From Sipunculus nudus (taxonomy: Eukaryota > Annelida > Sipuncula > Golfingiida > Sipunculidae), in the NCBI GenBank assembly GCA_026874595.1, contig CM049318.1, forward strand, positions 31,592,956 to 31,656,955: a stretch of 64,000 nucleotides of DNA, given 5' to 3'. Positions 31,926 through 40,655 of the stretch are shown piece by piece. Under the pieces are notes generated by a model, which saw nothing but the letters and a program-made list of their open reading frames with translations, was not told where the DNA came from and did no database searches. The first letter of the stretch is position 1; every line of letters starts with the position of its first letter. Position numbers and translations under genes: made by a program.

Positions 31926-32361
31926 TCACCCCCCACACGTCCGGGCAACGCTCTGTAAATTTCCTTTTCTGGTACAAGGCGGGTCTTTTTACATGAGGGG
32001 TGAAGATGAATTTCCCAATAAAATCCCGTCCCAGTACACCTGACGCACTGGGGAATTTCCAATCATGGACAATGTTCATGTCCACATTATTATAGAAACA
32101 TTGCCCCAGTGCGTCCTCGAAGAGCACTTGTACGTGTCTTTTTTTATATGGGTGTACTGCGGCCCCTCTGTGGGCACCCCCACAAGCTCTGCACGGCTCT
32201 CGCACTAATAATGGTTTGTGCAGAATGTCGTCCCACATCGGGGTGTACCAGAAGTTCTGTGGTAGAAACACCTTCATGTCAACCATAGAGATTGGACTCT
32301 CTGTGTCCAGGATGAAATGCTTGCACCCGATGCCATCAACAGTTACGTTGTAGTATGTCAT
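31909..32361 (-). CDS. Retropepsin-like protein with altered active site (150 aa)
   Basis: Two hallmarks of retroviral-type aspartic proteases occur in order: a strand with V-D-G-I-G then F-I-L-D-T-E-S-P-I-S-M-V near residues 8-30, equivalent to the L-L-D-T-G-A-x-x-S-[VI]-[IL] active-site motif, and G-V-L-G-R-D-F-I near residue 120, equivalent to the second I-L-G-x-D-[FL] motif. Length is close to a single-domain retropepsin. The catalytic Gly of D-T-G is Glu here, so protease activity is doubtful; it may be a binding or domesticated fold. A C-x2-C-G-G-A-H insertion in the middle could bind metal. I start at the ATG at 32361, just after a TTTGTAG acceptor. No adjacent gag or RT is seen. Confidence 0.55.
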   Translation of the reverse strand: MTYYNVTVDGIGCKHFILDTESPISMVDMKVFLPQNFWYTPMWDDILHKPLLVREPCRACGGAHRGAAVHPYKKRHVQVLFEDALGQCFYNNVDMNIVHDWKFPSASGVLGRDFIGKFIFTPHVKRPALYQKRKFTERCPDVWGVIENWG

Positions 32362-32691
32362 CTTTCTACAAACGAAACACAAACTCTCATAAACAGATCA
32401 TACAAATTCTCTCTCTCTCTCTCTATGTCTCATTTAAATAGGATAGAGAAGATATGCATGCCATGCATTAATTTTTTACTGACGTTAATCCCTGTTTATC
32501 ACACGTATATACCATAACTGGAGGTTACCACGAGCCAGTGGTAATTGGTTAATCACATAAACTGATTATGCAACAATATCAGATACATATATCAGATACA
32601 TAAATATAATTATACAAGCTTTTCTTTCACATCAAAAAACATATCATTATTACGGCCCAGTACAGGGACGCAGACTAAAAAACTACAATAA

Positions 32692-32881
32692 TTAATTGTT
32701 GTCAGATGTGCGTTCCTTCGTCTGCCATTCCGTCTCGTTATCAGCCCATTTGTACCCGATCATTATATTCTGATTGAAAACATAAAACAACCACAAACCG
32801 TACACAAAGGTAAAAATGTCAAATGTGCATACTTACATCAGCGGTGTCTGCGGGTCGATGTTTGTTGATGCAATCTCTGCT
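32692..32881 (-). CDS. two short spliced 3' coding exons (partial gene)
   Basis: Exon 32837-32881 has TTTTTTCTAG before it and GAT|GTAAGT after it. Exon 32692-32769 has TTTTCAATCAG before it. The frame is open across the junction and ends at a TAA, giving at least 41 charged, hydrophilic codons. Upstream exons were not located. It may be an alternative 3' end of the zinc-finger gene at 33041-33694, or a separate small gene. Confidence 0.35.
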
Positions 32882-33040
32882 CTAGAAAAAACAAAACAAT
32901 GACATATCTTCAATCAATTGTCCATCGTCACCTTTCCAAATATGGTTATAACACATGTTCATACAGTTGCTGCTCGTACCACATATGGTTCTTCATTTTA
33001 CAAAATATATACACGCGGCACCTCCTATTCCAGAAAATGT

Positions 33041-33694
33041 TTATTGTAAAGGGTTAACGCGTAATCTGGCGCGCTTTATCCCCCTTTCACCGAAATATTC
33101 TTTCGGAGGCCGTCGACATGTCACCCTCCTTCGTGCACTCATACCACCATCTGTATATGCATCATAAACACCAAACTGCCAAGGTACTGTTGCACAAACA
33201 CAGTTCCCCTGTTTGACAAGTCTGTTCACGTCCTTTGATTTGTCGGGCAAGTCTACACGGCACCACAGCTGCTGTATGATCTCGTGAGGCCGGGTCGGTC
33301 CCCAATACCTGGACACGTAAAGGGCACCTCTGTGCACCCAGCAAATCATGTCGGGCCACTCGGATATTGTCTTATATTGTTCGAGGTCGACGTCTCGGTG
33401 AAACGACGCGTGCAAACGCATATCTCTCGTTATGACCTTGCACTTTGTGCACCTCAGCACGGGAGGCTCCTTGCACATGTCGCGTATGAATTCCTCGCCG
33501 GTGCACTTAGCGTTGCACTTCCTGCAAAATTGAGTCGTCGAAGCTGTTTCTATCAACTCGTCTAATATTATGTCCGGCACGGTCAACCAAAATATCTGCG
33601 GGTTGTACCGCTCGCATAAGTATTCCTTTGTCATTGTGTACAGTGGTTTAGGATTGTACACAGGGTTTATTTTTGTCTTTTCACTCAGCATCAT
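33041..33694 (-). CDS. Zinc-finger protein, paralogue of 4819-5436 (217 aa)
   Basis: Unknown family shared with 4819-5436. Zinc-site residues: F-C-R-K-C-N-A-K-C near residues 37-45 and P-V-L-R-C-T-K-C followed by H-A-S-F-H. The two copies also share the F-W-L segment, E-W-P-D-M-I, S-R-Y-W and G-N-C-V-C. The C-terminus is Arg-rich (R-R-R-V-T-C-R-R and K-R-A-R-L-R), possibly nucleic-acid binding or nuclear (inference). ATG at 33694; a second Met follows. The poly(A) signal overlaps the stop codon (CAATAAAC). The two copies are in opposite orientation, 28 kb apart, and clearly diverged. Confidence 0.68.
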   Translation of the reverse strand: MMLSEKTKINPVYNPKPLYTMTKEYLCERYNPQIFWLTVPDIILDELIETASTTQFCRKCNAKCTGEEFIRDMCKEPPVLRCTKCKVITRDMRLHASFHRDVDLEQYKTISEWPDMICWVHRGALYVSRYWGPTRPHEIIQQLWCRVDLPDKSKDVNRLVKQGNCVCATVPWQFGVYDAYTDGGMSARRRVTCRRPPKEYFGERGIKRARLRVNPLQ

Positions 33695-34380
33695 TGGTCT
33701 GAAACGAGCGCAAAATCCACCTTTACTGTCAGCGCAACGCTAACTGTCCAAGCGAAATACATCTCCCCTTGTACTTGGAGAGAGTGTAAAATCATTTTAA
33801 AAAAAAGGAGGGGGGGGGGCAGGACGCAACTAGACCGGAGATGCCTTGCACAAATGATGCATCTGATGCAGGTCCCACCTTATGATACATAAAAAACCGA
33901 AACGCAGTGTTTATCGTATCTGCTGTCTGTTCTGTTATGTACATGGTACGAAAGATTGACATGCACACATATTGCCATGGGACATGCAGTAACTCCTAGA
34001 AACATAATTTGCACCGACTGTTACTGTTACAAGTGTTGTATACCAGTCCCGTCACCGAGGCCCCCCCCCCTCATGACTGTAACATGTATTACAACAACAA
34101 CTAAATACTGGTACATATACAATTACATAAACAATCTAAAGCAACATGGACAAAGCAACATGAACATCAAACATATAATATTGTGCCTGTAGTACAGGAG
34201 CCATGAACGGGTGCTTCTATAAGAACATATGGTACATCCAATGCAGAATCACTGGTACCTAGCCAACATGCTAAACGTATTATCAATATCGAAAAAGACA
34301 TAATATACATATATATATATATCATGTTGAATATACATTCCGGAAACACACTGTGTATCTACCAGATGCAGGTGATGGAG
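33695..34380. other. intergenic, no gene seen
   Basis: A poly-G run at about 33810 and a TA repeat near 34305. No supported gene. Confidence 0.4.
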
Positions 34381-34390
34381 TCTGATAGAA

Positions 34391-34443
34391 TGACGTCACA
34401 GGCGGAATTATGTATATAAGGAGACGTTTGGCAACAGTGCAAT
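34391..34443 (+). promoter_or_regulatory. CRE + TATA + CAACAGTGCAAT promoter of the hairpin array
   Basis: TGACGTCA (34391-34398), TATATAA (34413-34419) and CAACAGTGCAAT (34432-34443) repeat the exact spacing of the promoter at 17150. It reads directly into the hairpin-repeat array, so a plus-strand transcript carrying the hairpins is expected (inference). Confidence 0.75.
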
Positions 34444-34539
34444 TGGTCTCGTTGGAGACCAAACGGGCTAACGTGAGCAGCAGCAGCACTGAACGATACC
34501 ATAACCAGAGCGAAAAACGGATATGGACTTGGCAATATT

Positions 34540-35190
34540 TTGTCTGTGTCCTGTACTGGACGCCACATTTAGGTTCGTGGAATATATGAGAAGGTTTTTT
34601 TACGTAAATCAGTTTCCGTACCTGTACTGGTACGGACGTCTATATAAGGTGATCAAAACAGAGCGCTTTTGTTAGTGAGTGTACGTGTCCTGTACTGGAC
34701 GCCACATTGGAGTTCACCATAAACTGGAATTTCGTTTTTCAGATTTACTCGACCAAACATCAATTGTCGAATCTGTACTGGTACAGACGCTTACAAAACA
34801 GGGGGAAAAATGACCGAGCGTTTCCGTCAGACTGTTAGTGTGTGTCCTGTACTGGACGACACATTGGGCCAACGCAGGAAGCTGGATTATCCTTTGTGGG
34901 ATTCACCTAACGAGACATTATACGTCGTTTTACCGTGCCTGTACTGGGACAGACGATTTCAAAGTGGAAAAGCGCTCAGCACTTCCGTCTGTCTGTTAGT
35001 GTGCGAGTCCTGTACTGGACGCCATCTACAGTTCGCACAAAAAATGGATTATCGTTTTCCGGATGTACACGACAAAGACCTTAAGTGTTTTTGAATCCGT
35101 ACCTGTACTGGTACGGACGTCTCAGAATTGAAACAGAAAAAGCGGTTGGGTCGGTCCGTTAGTGTGTACCTGTACACTGGGTAAACCATT
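34540..35190 (+). ncRNA. tandem array of TGTACT-loop hairpins (~160-bp unit)
   Basis: Two hairpin types alternate. Type A is GTCC-TGTACT-GGAC, usually followed by GCCACA (34548, 34687, 34844, 35007, and a degenerate copy at 35166). Type B is a longer stem around the same loop, CCGTACC-TGTACT-GGTACGG (34616, 35097) with variants at 34772 and 34933. Successive type B copies are 156, 161 and 164 bp apart, giving about four units. The loop stays constant while stems change with partly compensating bases. A short ORF (34810-35094) crosses the repeats but changes with each unit, so I regard the locus as mainly non-coding. Confidence 0.6.
34641..34649 (+). promoter_or_regulatory. second TATATAAGG inside the array
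   Basis: TATATAAGG directly follows GACGTC after the first type B hairpin. It could be an internal start site; the other units lack an equally good match. Confidence 0.3.
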
Positions 35191-35396
35191 TACATGATGT
35201 CGGCGAAAACAATTTGGAATAAAAATAAAGATTGAATTACCTTTTGCAGTTTTGATTTCTTCTGTCTTCTTCTGGAGTACAGTAGTGTTTGGGTATCTGT
35301 GTGGAAAATAACATAAACTTGAAAAAACGTCTATTTCGGTTATAGGAAAGTCCACAAATATATACATCTGTACAGTAAGGCTCCCGCGGTTTCACG

Positions 35397-35921
35397 TTAG
35401 AAGTCTGGTTTTCTAAAGAAACCGGCAGAATCAAAATAGTATAGTTCCATCTGCAATTTTAGAATGTTCGAGATCAGCATCAGGTTCAGGTCTCCTATTG
35501 AAGAATACCTGTCGCGGTGCCTGGCGTAGGCCCTCTTTCCGAACATCCTGTGCGTTTCATACAACTGCAACGCGTGTCTGTATCTTTTGTATATTTCAGG
35601 TATATCGTCTGTGCTCATTTTCTCAAAGAGTTTAACCATTATGAGAGCCAGGTGATACGCCGCATCGGACCGTTCTGTCGTGTGCCCCGTTTCCAAACAC
35701 ACTTTTCGTGCTCGTTCCAGCCCAATGGTGCATGTCCTCATCCAATAATCGATCTCATGGTGCATCATCGTGACATGCCGCACGAACCTCCTGTCCTTCG
35801 CGGCGAAAAAAGAGTTATTATCATGTCGGTAATTCCATATGTGCCTCTGCAACTGTGCCATCCACGTTTGTATTTCTCCGCACGCCTTCTCCTCAAAGTG
35901 GTAAACTAATTCTGGCTCCAT
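35397..35921 (-). CDS. Helical-family protein a (174 aa)
   Basis: An all-helical protein related to three more minus-strand genes (36707, 37688, 38430). Shared plan: N-terminal amphipathic helix, a loop with a bulky F-F or T-Y-[FV] segment, two central helices (L-E-R-A-R-K-V-C-L-E in this copy and the equivalent in 36707), then Y-x(5)-L-x-x-Y followed by a basic R-H/H-x-x-R cluster and a last Leu-rich helix. There is no Cys/His metal site. ATG at 35921, with a TTACAG acceptor about 20 bases upstream, suggesting a 5' UTR intron. The gene lies antisense within the gap that splits the hairpin repeats at 34.5-35.2 and 36.5-36.7 kb. Function unknown. Confidence 0.62.
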   Translation of the reverse strand: MEPELVYHFEEKACGEIQTWMAQLQRHIWNYRHDNNSFFAAKDRRFVRHVTMMHHEIDYWMRTCTIGLERARKVCLETGHTTERSDAAYHLALIMVKLFEKMSTDDIPEIYKRYRHALQLYETHRMFGKRAYARHRDRYSSIGDLNLMLISNILKLQMELYYFDSAGFFRKPDF

Positions 35922-36540
35922 TGGTTAGGATGACGGGTTTCTGTAATACAAACAAAGAAACAAGTGTCATCCAACCACAGTCGATCTGTCCATTTGTACA
36001 TATTTAGTGCATCTTTGTCTTCATGTGTCTTCTGATGCGACGTTGCTGCTGCTGCTGCTGCAATAATACCCCCCTGTACTCCTCTACGGCAGACAGTAGA
36101 CGTCCATGTTTGCTGTTTCTGGTGTTTTCTCATGTATCATGTCCGCCCGCATCATTTTGTCCTCAGACTGGTTCCACCACCACTCAGTTGCTTGCACAGC
36201 TTCACATCACGTACATCAACACATTTGCTTTGTTTCACTCACAGACCAATCAACAACTGACGTGTAACTACGACACATTTATCACATGAGATTCAAATAC
36301 AGTCGTGAAAGTGTTGTTATGTTATCTGTACATTCTCCCATGTCTCAAACAATTACACGGGTTATCAAATGTAACACTCTGCATTATTCCTGGAATTCAC
36401 AAGTACGAATTGATGTAACCAAATGTTTTCAATTTGGCAAGATATATGGTATGCGAAGCCGTTACAGAATATACTGGTGTCACAAATGCAGAGGAGTTAC
36501 ACAGCGACAGTGAGATTTAACGAATTCAGTTCAAATCCTA
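35922..36540. other. intergenic with GCT/GCA microsatellite
   Basis: A TGC trinucleotide run at 36045-36062; otherwise unremarkable. Confidence 0.4.
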
Positions 36541-36543
36541 CAT

Positions 36544-36640
36544 CCGTTTCTGTACTGAAACAGAGCTCTTTTTAAAAGCCAATCATATTCGTCTGTCCGT
36601 CCGTCCGTGCGTGTGTGTCCTGTACTGGACGCCACCTTTC
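36544..36640 (+). ncRNA. outlying hairpin unit (types B and A)
   Basis: CCGTTTC-TGTACT-GAAACAG (36544-36563) keeps the array's loop but has a wholly different, still complementary stem. Type A GTCC-TGTACT-GGAC-GCCACC follows at 36617. This is the same B-then-A order as the main array 1.4 kb upstream. Confidence 0.55.
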
Positions 36641-36706
36641 GTGAACAGACTGAAGATTTACACTGGGACACGTTGATGATGGGACATACAGTGCGCGTAT
36701 TCCGAC

Positions 36707-37252
36707 TTATTTAGACGAGCTGCTGTCCGCGTTGGTCACTTGTGTGTGCAAGCCATCGTTGTTAAACTGTCCCAGCTCGAAAGCCAAATTTTGCCTGTGT
36801 TTCCAAAGCAGAAACTGAAACGAGGCTATGGATTGCTTGTTCTGGTGGTGCCTCTTCTGCACAGGGCCTTTAAACCGACTGTGACTTTGGTAGTGCTGCA
36901 CAACTCGCGTGTATGCGTCTGCCGTATGTTTGAGTGTTACGTCATAGGTATCCTTCAACCACTCTGTAAACAGTTTCGCCATCCGCACGGCAATTAATGT
37001 CTGTTCCGTCTGGCACCGCTTTTGTAAACATATCTTTTTCGCTAACATAAGTCCTTTGAGAATCCGCGCGTTCCACCACCAGTCTTCGTCGACCAGTGCT
37101 TTCAGAGTCAGCTGAAACACTCTGTCGCTGTCAACGAAAAATCTGTCTGGTGTGGACAGGAACGACTTAATACAGTCATTTAGCTCACGTGTTTTAGCTG
37201 GAATATCTACCAGCAATGCATGGTCAAATTCTTTTGACAGGTTTGAGTCCAT
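36707..37252 (-). CDS. Helical-family protein b (181 aa)
   Basis: Closest to protein a (35397): central helix L-K-G-L-M-L-A-K-K-I-C-L-Q-K followed by T-E-Q-T then M-A-K-L-F, matching T-E-R-S and M-V-K-L-F in a. It also has the Y-x-R-V-V-Q-H-Y segment and a basic K-R-H-H cluster before the last helix. The tail is Ser-rich (S-S-S-S-K). The open frame begins at a TTG; I use the ATG at 37252. No promoter element was identified. Function unknown. Confidence 0.6.
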   Translation of the reverse strand: MDSNLSKEFDHALLVDIPAKTRELNDCIKSFLSTPDRFFVDSDRVFQLTLKALVDEDWWWNARILKGLMLAKKICLQKRCQTEQTLIAVRMAKLFTEWLKDTYDVTLKHTADAYTRVVQHYQSHSRFKGPVQKRHHQNKQSIASFQFLLWKHRQNLAFELGQFNNDGLHTQVTNADSSSSK

Positions 37253-37687
37253 GTTGGACAGCAAACGAGAAGAAAGGACTATTTTATTGTGTCGGTCTGT
37301 ATGTTTACGTTACAAATACTTATCAACCGCATAAAGGGAGGACAGGTCTTAAACATATCTCCAGTGTTTGTACACCACGCATAACCTTTCCAGTCATCTT
37401 GACATGCATCACCTCTCTCTTTTTCTGTGTGTTAACAGACACGATAAAGCAGTTATTATGTTACTAAAATATGTTTTATTCCTGATATACTTACAAAATA
37501 CAATCACCACCCCTATATTGGGAGGTAAAAAAGAATACCAAAAGAATACCAATGACATATATACATAAACGTGTGTTTTCTTACACGACCTCTGCAAGTG
37601 AGGATTAGCAATGTTTTACACAGCCGATATATCTAAATATGAAAAAGTCAAGAAGAAAAGTCTTTGGTACTTTGACCGATAAAACGT

Positions 37688-38194
37688 TTATACCGTTTGC
37701 ATCTTCTTCAGAGCACGTTTCTTGCATAACTGTACATATTGTTGCATGTCCTCTATTAACACATGCGCCGTGAAAAGTGAAGACGACCGGGCGAGGTGGC
37801 GACTGTGGACGGCCGGCGTCACATTAGGGCGGTACTCCTCTACGATAATATCGTAGAGTTCCTTACAACGGAGGACAATATCGTCGATGCCCTCCGTTAG
37901 GCGCATAACCTTATCCATGAGGACTGCGATGCGCGTGGCTTCAGTGATATCCGCATACGAATTGATATATTGGTAAAGTTTTGTTCCAGTATTGGCCGTG
38001 AAGCGATCATGTACATCGAGGAGAGGTGTTAGACATTTATCAAATTCGTCCCCGTCCCTTGGTTCTTTCACATACGTATCAGGCGACGTTTGTAACTTTG
38101 TTATAACATTCAGTATGGCCTCTCCTTGTTTTGGCACAGCTACTATGGCTGCATCCAGTTCACATTCAAACTTCTCGTTCATCATCATCATCAT
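37688..38194 (-). CDS. Helical-family protein c (168 aa or slightly shorter)
   Basis: Pairs with protein d (38430): both have M-N-E-[KH]-F-E-x-E at the start, Q-G-[EQ]-A-I-L, S-[PS]-[DE]-T-Y, a D-[DQ]-I-V-L-R-C-[KH] helix, Y-[DR]-[ID]-I-V-x-x-Y-R and an R/H-rich S-R-H/S-H-H before L-[FL]-T-[AS]-H. Five ATG codons in a row open the frame, so the exact start is uncertain. Directly upstream, GACGTCCTTGTGACTTACAG is an acceptor shared with d, so both have a conserved 5' UTR intron border. Function unknown. Confidence 0.62.
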   Translation of the reverse strand: MMMMMNEKFECELDAAIVAVPKQGEAILNVITKLQTSPDTYVKEPRDGDEFDKCLTPLLDVHDRFTANTGTKLYQYINSYADITEATRIAVLMDKVMRLTEGIDDIVLRCKELYDIIVEEYRPNVTPAVHSRHLARSSSLFTAHVLIEDMQQYVQLCKKRALKKMQTV

Positions 38195-38429
38195 GATTCC
38201 CTGTAAGTCACAAGGACGTCTTATAACAAACAGCTTTTTCGCTAAGATAAAAAATGTTTTATTCCTGATATATTTAATTACATAATTTTCCGTGGCCGTG
38301 AGTTAATAAAAAAAATATTGACACACGTATACGACTCGACCTAAAAACCATATGTACACTATGTATAATGTATTTACAAAATACAATTGCCACCCCCTAT
38401 ACTAGTTGCATATATTGTAAAATAAAAGT

Positions 38430-38918
38430 TTATTCTTCCTCATGTGTGATCATCTTACTTGCCCACCGGCGCAGTGATTCCACATATGCTTTCCTGGCGA
38501 CTATTCTTAAATGAGATGTTAGAAGGGAACACGCCCGGGTGTGATGGCTTTTGGTTGCGGCCGGTGGGGCCTCACCGCGGTATATTTGCACTATATCGCG
38601 GTATATATTGTGGCAGCGTAGGACAATTTGATCAATAGCGTGCGTCAGGAACAGAACATTGGATGCAACGCGCACCATTTCTTTCAGGTTCTTTTTTTCT
38701 CTGATACATCTGTACAGTTCTTCACTGGGGATGTGCATTAACATTTCGTACTTGTGCACTAGTTCATCGTCTAACTGATCGAAATATTCGTCGTCGCCTT
38801 GCATTGCGAAATACGTCTCAGGCGACGATGATTTAATATTTTGAACGTAGCGAAGTATGGCCTGGCCTTGCACATTTACCAACTCCTCCATTTCACGTTC
38901 GAAGTGCTCGTTCATCAT
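38430..38918 (-). CDS. Helical-family protein d (162 aa)
   Basis: Tandem duplicate of protein c, sharing the same acceptor sequence upstream of the ATG (CTTGTGACTTACAG) and the same protein plan. The A-I-D-Q-I-V-L-R-C-H helix and the Y-R-D-I-V-Q-I-Y-R segment are the best-conserved parts. It ends in an acidic H-E-E-E tail and lacks metal-binding motifs. Coding strand and order with a, b and c suggest one expanding gene family. Function unknown. Confidence 0.62.
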   Translation of the reverse strand: MMNEHFEREMEELVNVQGQAILRYVQNIKSSSPETYFAMQGDDEYFDQLDDELVHKYEMLMHIPSEELYRCIREKKNLKEMVRVASNVLFLTHAIDQIVLRCHNIYRDIVQIYRGEAPPAATKSHHTRACSLLTSHLRIVARKAYVESLRRWASKMITHEEE

Positions 38919-39566
38919 GTTTCCCTGTAAGTCACAAGGACGTCTTATAATAACGTCTTATAACAATATAGGACTTTTTTCTGTGTTGTTTAGGGTTATA
39001 CTTTGATGTACCAAACAAAAATATTAAAAATAACCTCCCCCCCCCACCTTCCTTACTCCTCTTTCCTCAATCGACATTTGTGATTGGTCGTGTGTCGAAA
39101 TGTCGTTTTTTTTCCGTTGTAGTTGTTTACTAAACTAACGAGGTCATGTTATACAATAAACGTGAAGGGACTGATATCCGTGACGAGGTTACATATTACA
39201 TTCATGCAAGGTGTCACGCAAAGTGGCGCTCTGCTTCATAACCTTTTGTTTATTATTATATCCTAAATGCATTTTTTGTTTGGTTCACAGTAATTACCTA
39301 CTTATTTTTTATCAGTTACAGAATTATAGTGTTTCTCATTGTCCTTCCGAAAAAAAAACAAAAACTCTTGCAATACCTTTTTGCTCTACAGTTTTGTTTC
39401 AAAGGTCCGCGTGTCTGTTATTTTCTTTTGTTAATGGTTAAAAAAATACAAATTCTCTTCCCGTTTCTATGTCACAACATTACTTAATCGTCGTTACGGT
39501 TAGTCTGTGTCACTTGTGTGGCAAAAAACCGAACCGCTCCGAGTTGGATGGATGGATGGATGGGGG

Positions 39567-40020
39567 GGAAAACACGTCACCCGACCTTGCTTACTGGTCA
39601 GGGGTTTGATAGTTTTTTTTATCAGGGAAAAACACGTCACCCGACCTTGCTTACTGGTCAGGTAGTATCAACATGGCTTTTATCTAACTCCTGCGCATCT
39701 TGGGTTTTTTAAAGTGATGTCAGTCCGTTGTGTACACAACCATACACACAATAAATGTAACCCCGGCCTACCTTACTGGCCAGTGGGTGTCCTAAGTTTT
39801 CTAACAACAACCAAAACAAAAACATAATTCCCCCCCCCCCTCTCATCCATCCCCACCTTCCCAATGACCTTCGTTACTGGTCACATTTTAGTTTTTTGTG
39901 TCTGTTACTGCCAACAACCAAATATTAGGGACCCTTCGTTACTGGGGCCCTCTCAAATACAAACTAAAAAATTCACTCCTTCAACAGAAAAATGCACCCC
40001 CGGCCTACCTTACTGGCCAG
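39567..40020. ncRNA. array of nine-base-loop hairpins (TTACT family)
   Basis: Six hairpins share a nine-base loop ending TTACT on the plus strand (AGTAA first on the minus strand): GACC-loop-GGTC at 39583 and 39643, GGCC-loop-GGCC at 39765 and 40002, TGACC-loop-GGTCA at 39865, and GGGACCC-loop-GGGGCCC at 39928. Stems differ but stay complementary. The first two are parts of a 34-bp exact direct repeat 60 bp apart. A minus-strand CRE/TATA promoter lies at 40282-40310, so a minus-strand non-coding transcript is likely (inference). Confidence 0.55.
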
Positions 40021-40160
40021 TGGGTGTGACATCATTTTTGTTCAAAAACAACACCAATTACAAAATACACCTACCGGTATTGTTGTTTTGTCACAAACTC
40101 AAATCTTCAACAAACTTTCAAATCTTTGCTTCAACTTGCTTTCTGTAGCTGTTTGTCTCT

Positions 40161-40207
40161 CAACACAACGACGGCTTCTATATAACACAACGACGGCTTC
40201 TGTATAT
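40161..40207. repeat. two tandem copies of AACACAACGACGGCTTCT
   Basis: Head-to-tail 23-24 bp units lie in the presumed leader of the minus-strand transcript, next to a GTACTAGTAC palindrome at about 40225. Confidence 0.65.
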
Positions 40208-40281
40208 CCAAAGTGTAGTTATTACCAGTACTAGTACCAGTCAAAACCAGAGTCTGACTTTACTCCGTCCAAACTACCTCC

Positions 40282-40310
40282 TTATATACCTTATTTCTCC
40301 TGTGACGTCA
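40282..40310 (-). promoter_or_regulatory. CRE + TATA promoter, minus strand
   Basis: On the minus strand TGACGTCA (40303-40310) precedes TATATAA (40282-40288) with 14 bp between them, the same spacing as at 17150 and 34391. It points into the TTACT-loop hairpin region. Another TGACGTCA lies at 40401. Confidence 0.7.
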
Positions 40311-40655
40311 CACACACAATTTCAAACAAACCACCCACTGTCGTTTCCGCCGGATACACATACATCCTTATTTTACCTCCCCGTTGGTTTCCGCTTACTG
40401 TGACGTCACTCCACTGCATAACCAATCAAATCCTTTCTTACATCCCCCCAACCAATCAACGCTCTCCTTACACATACATCCATCCACCATCTTGAAAATT
40501 TTTACCCGGGGGGGGGGGGCTAAAAAATCAAACACACGTATCATCGCTCACACACACACACCACCCTCCCCGGCACGCGGGCCCGAAATCGCACACACAC
40601 TAATTTATTCATGGCGAAGCGTCGAGGGTCGAGGTGCCGGGTGCGGGTGTGCCCA

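Noticed and set aside
34810-35094. 94-codon open frame with an ATG inside the hairpin array
   Set aside because: It spans the repeats and its sequence shifts between units; no domain, and the DNA pattern is explained by hairpins. A translated product is not excluded.
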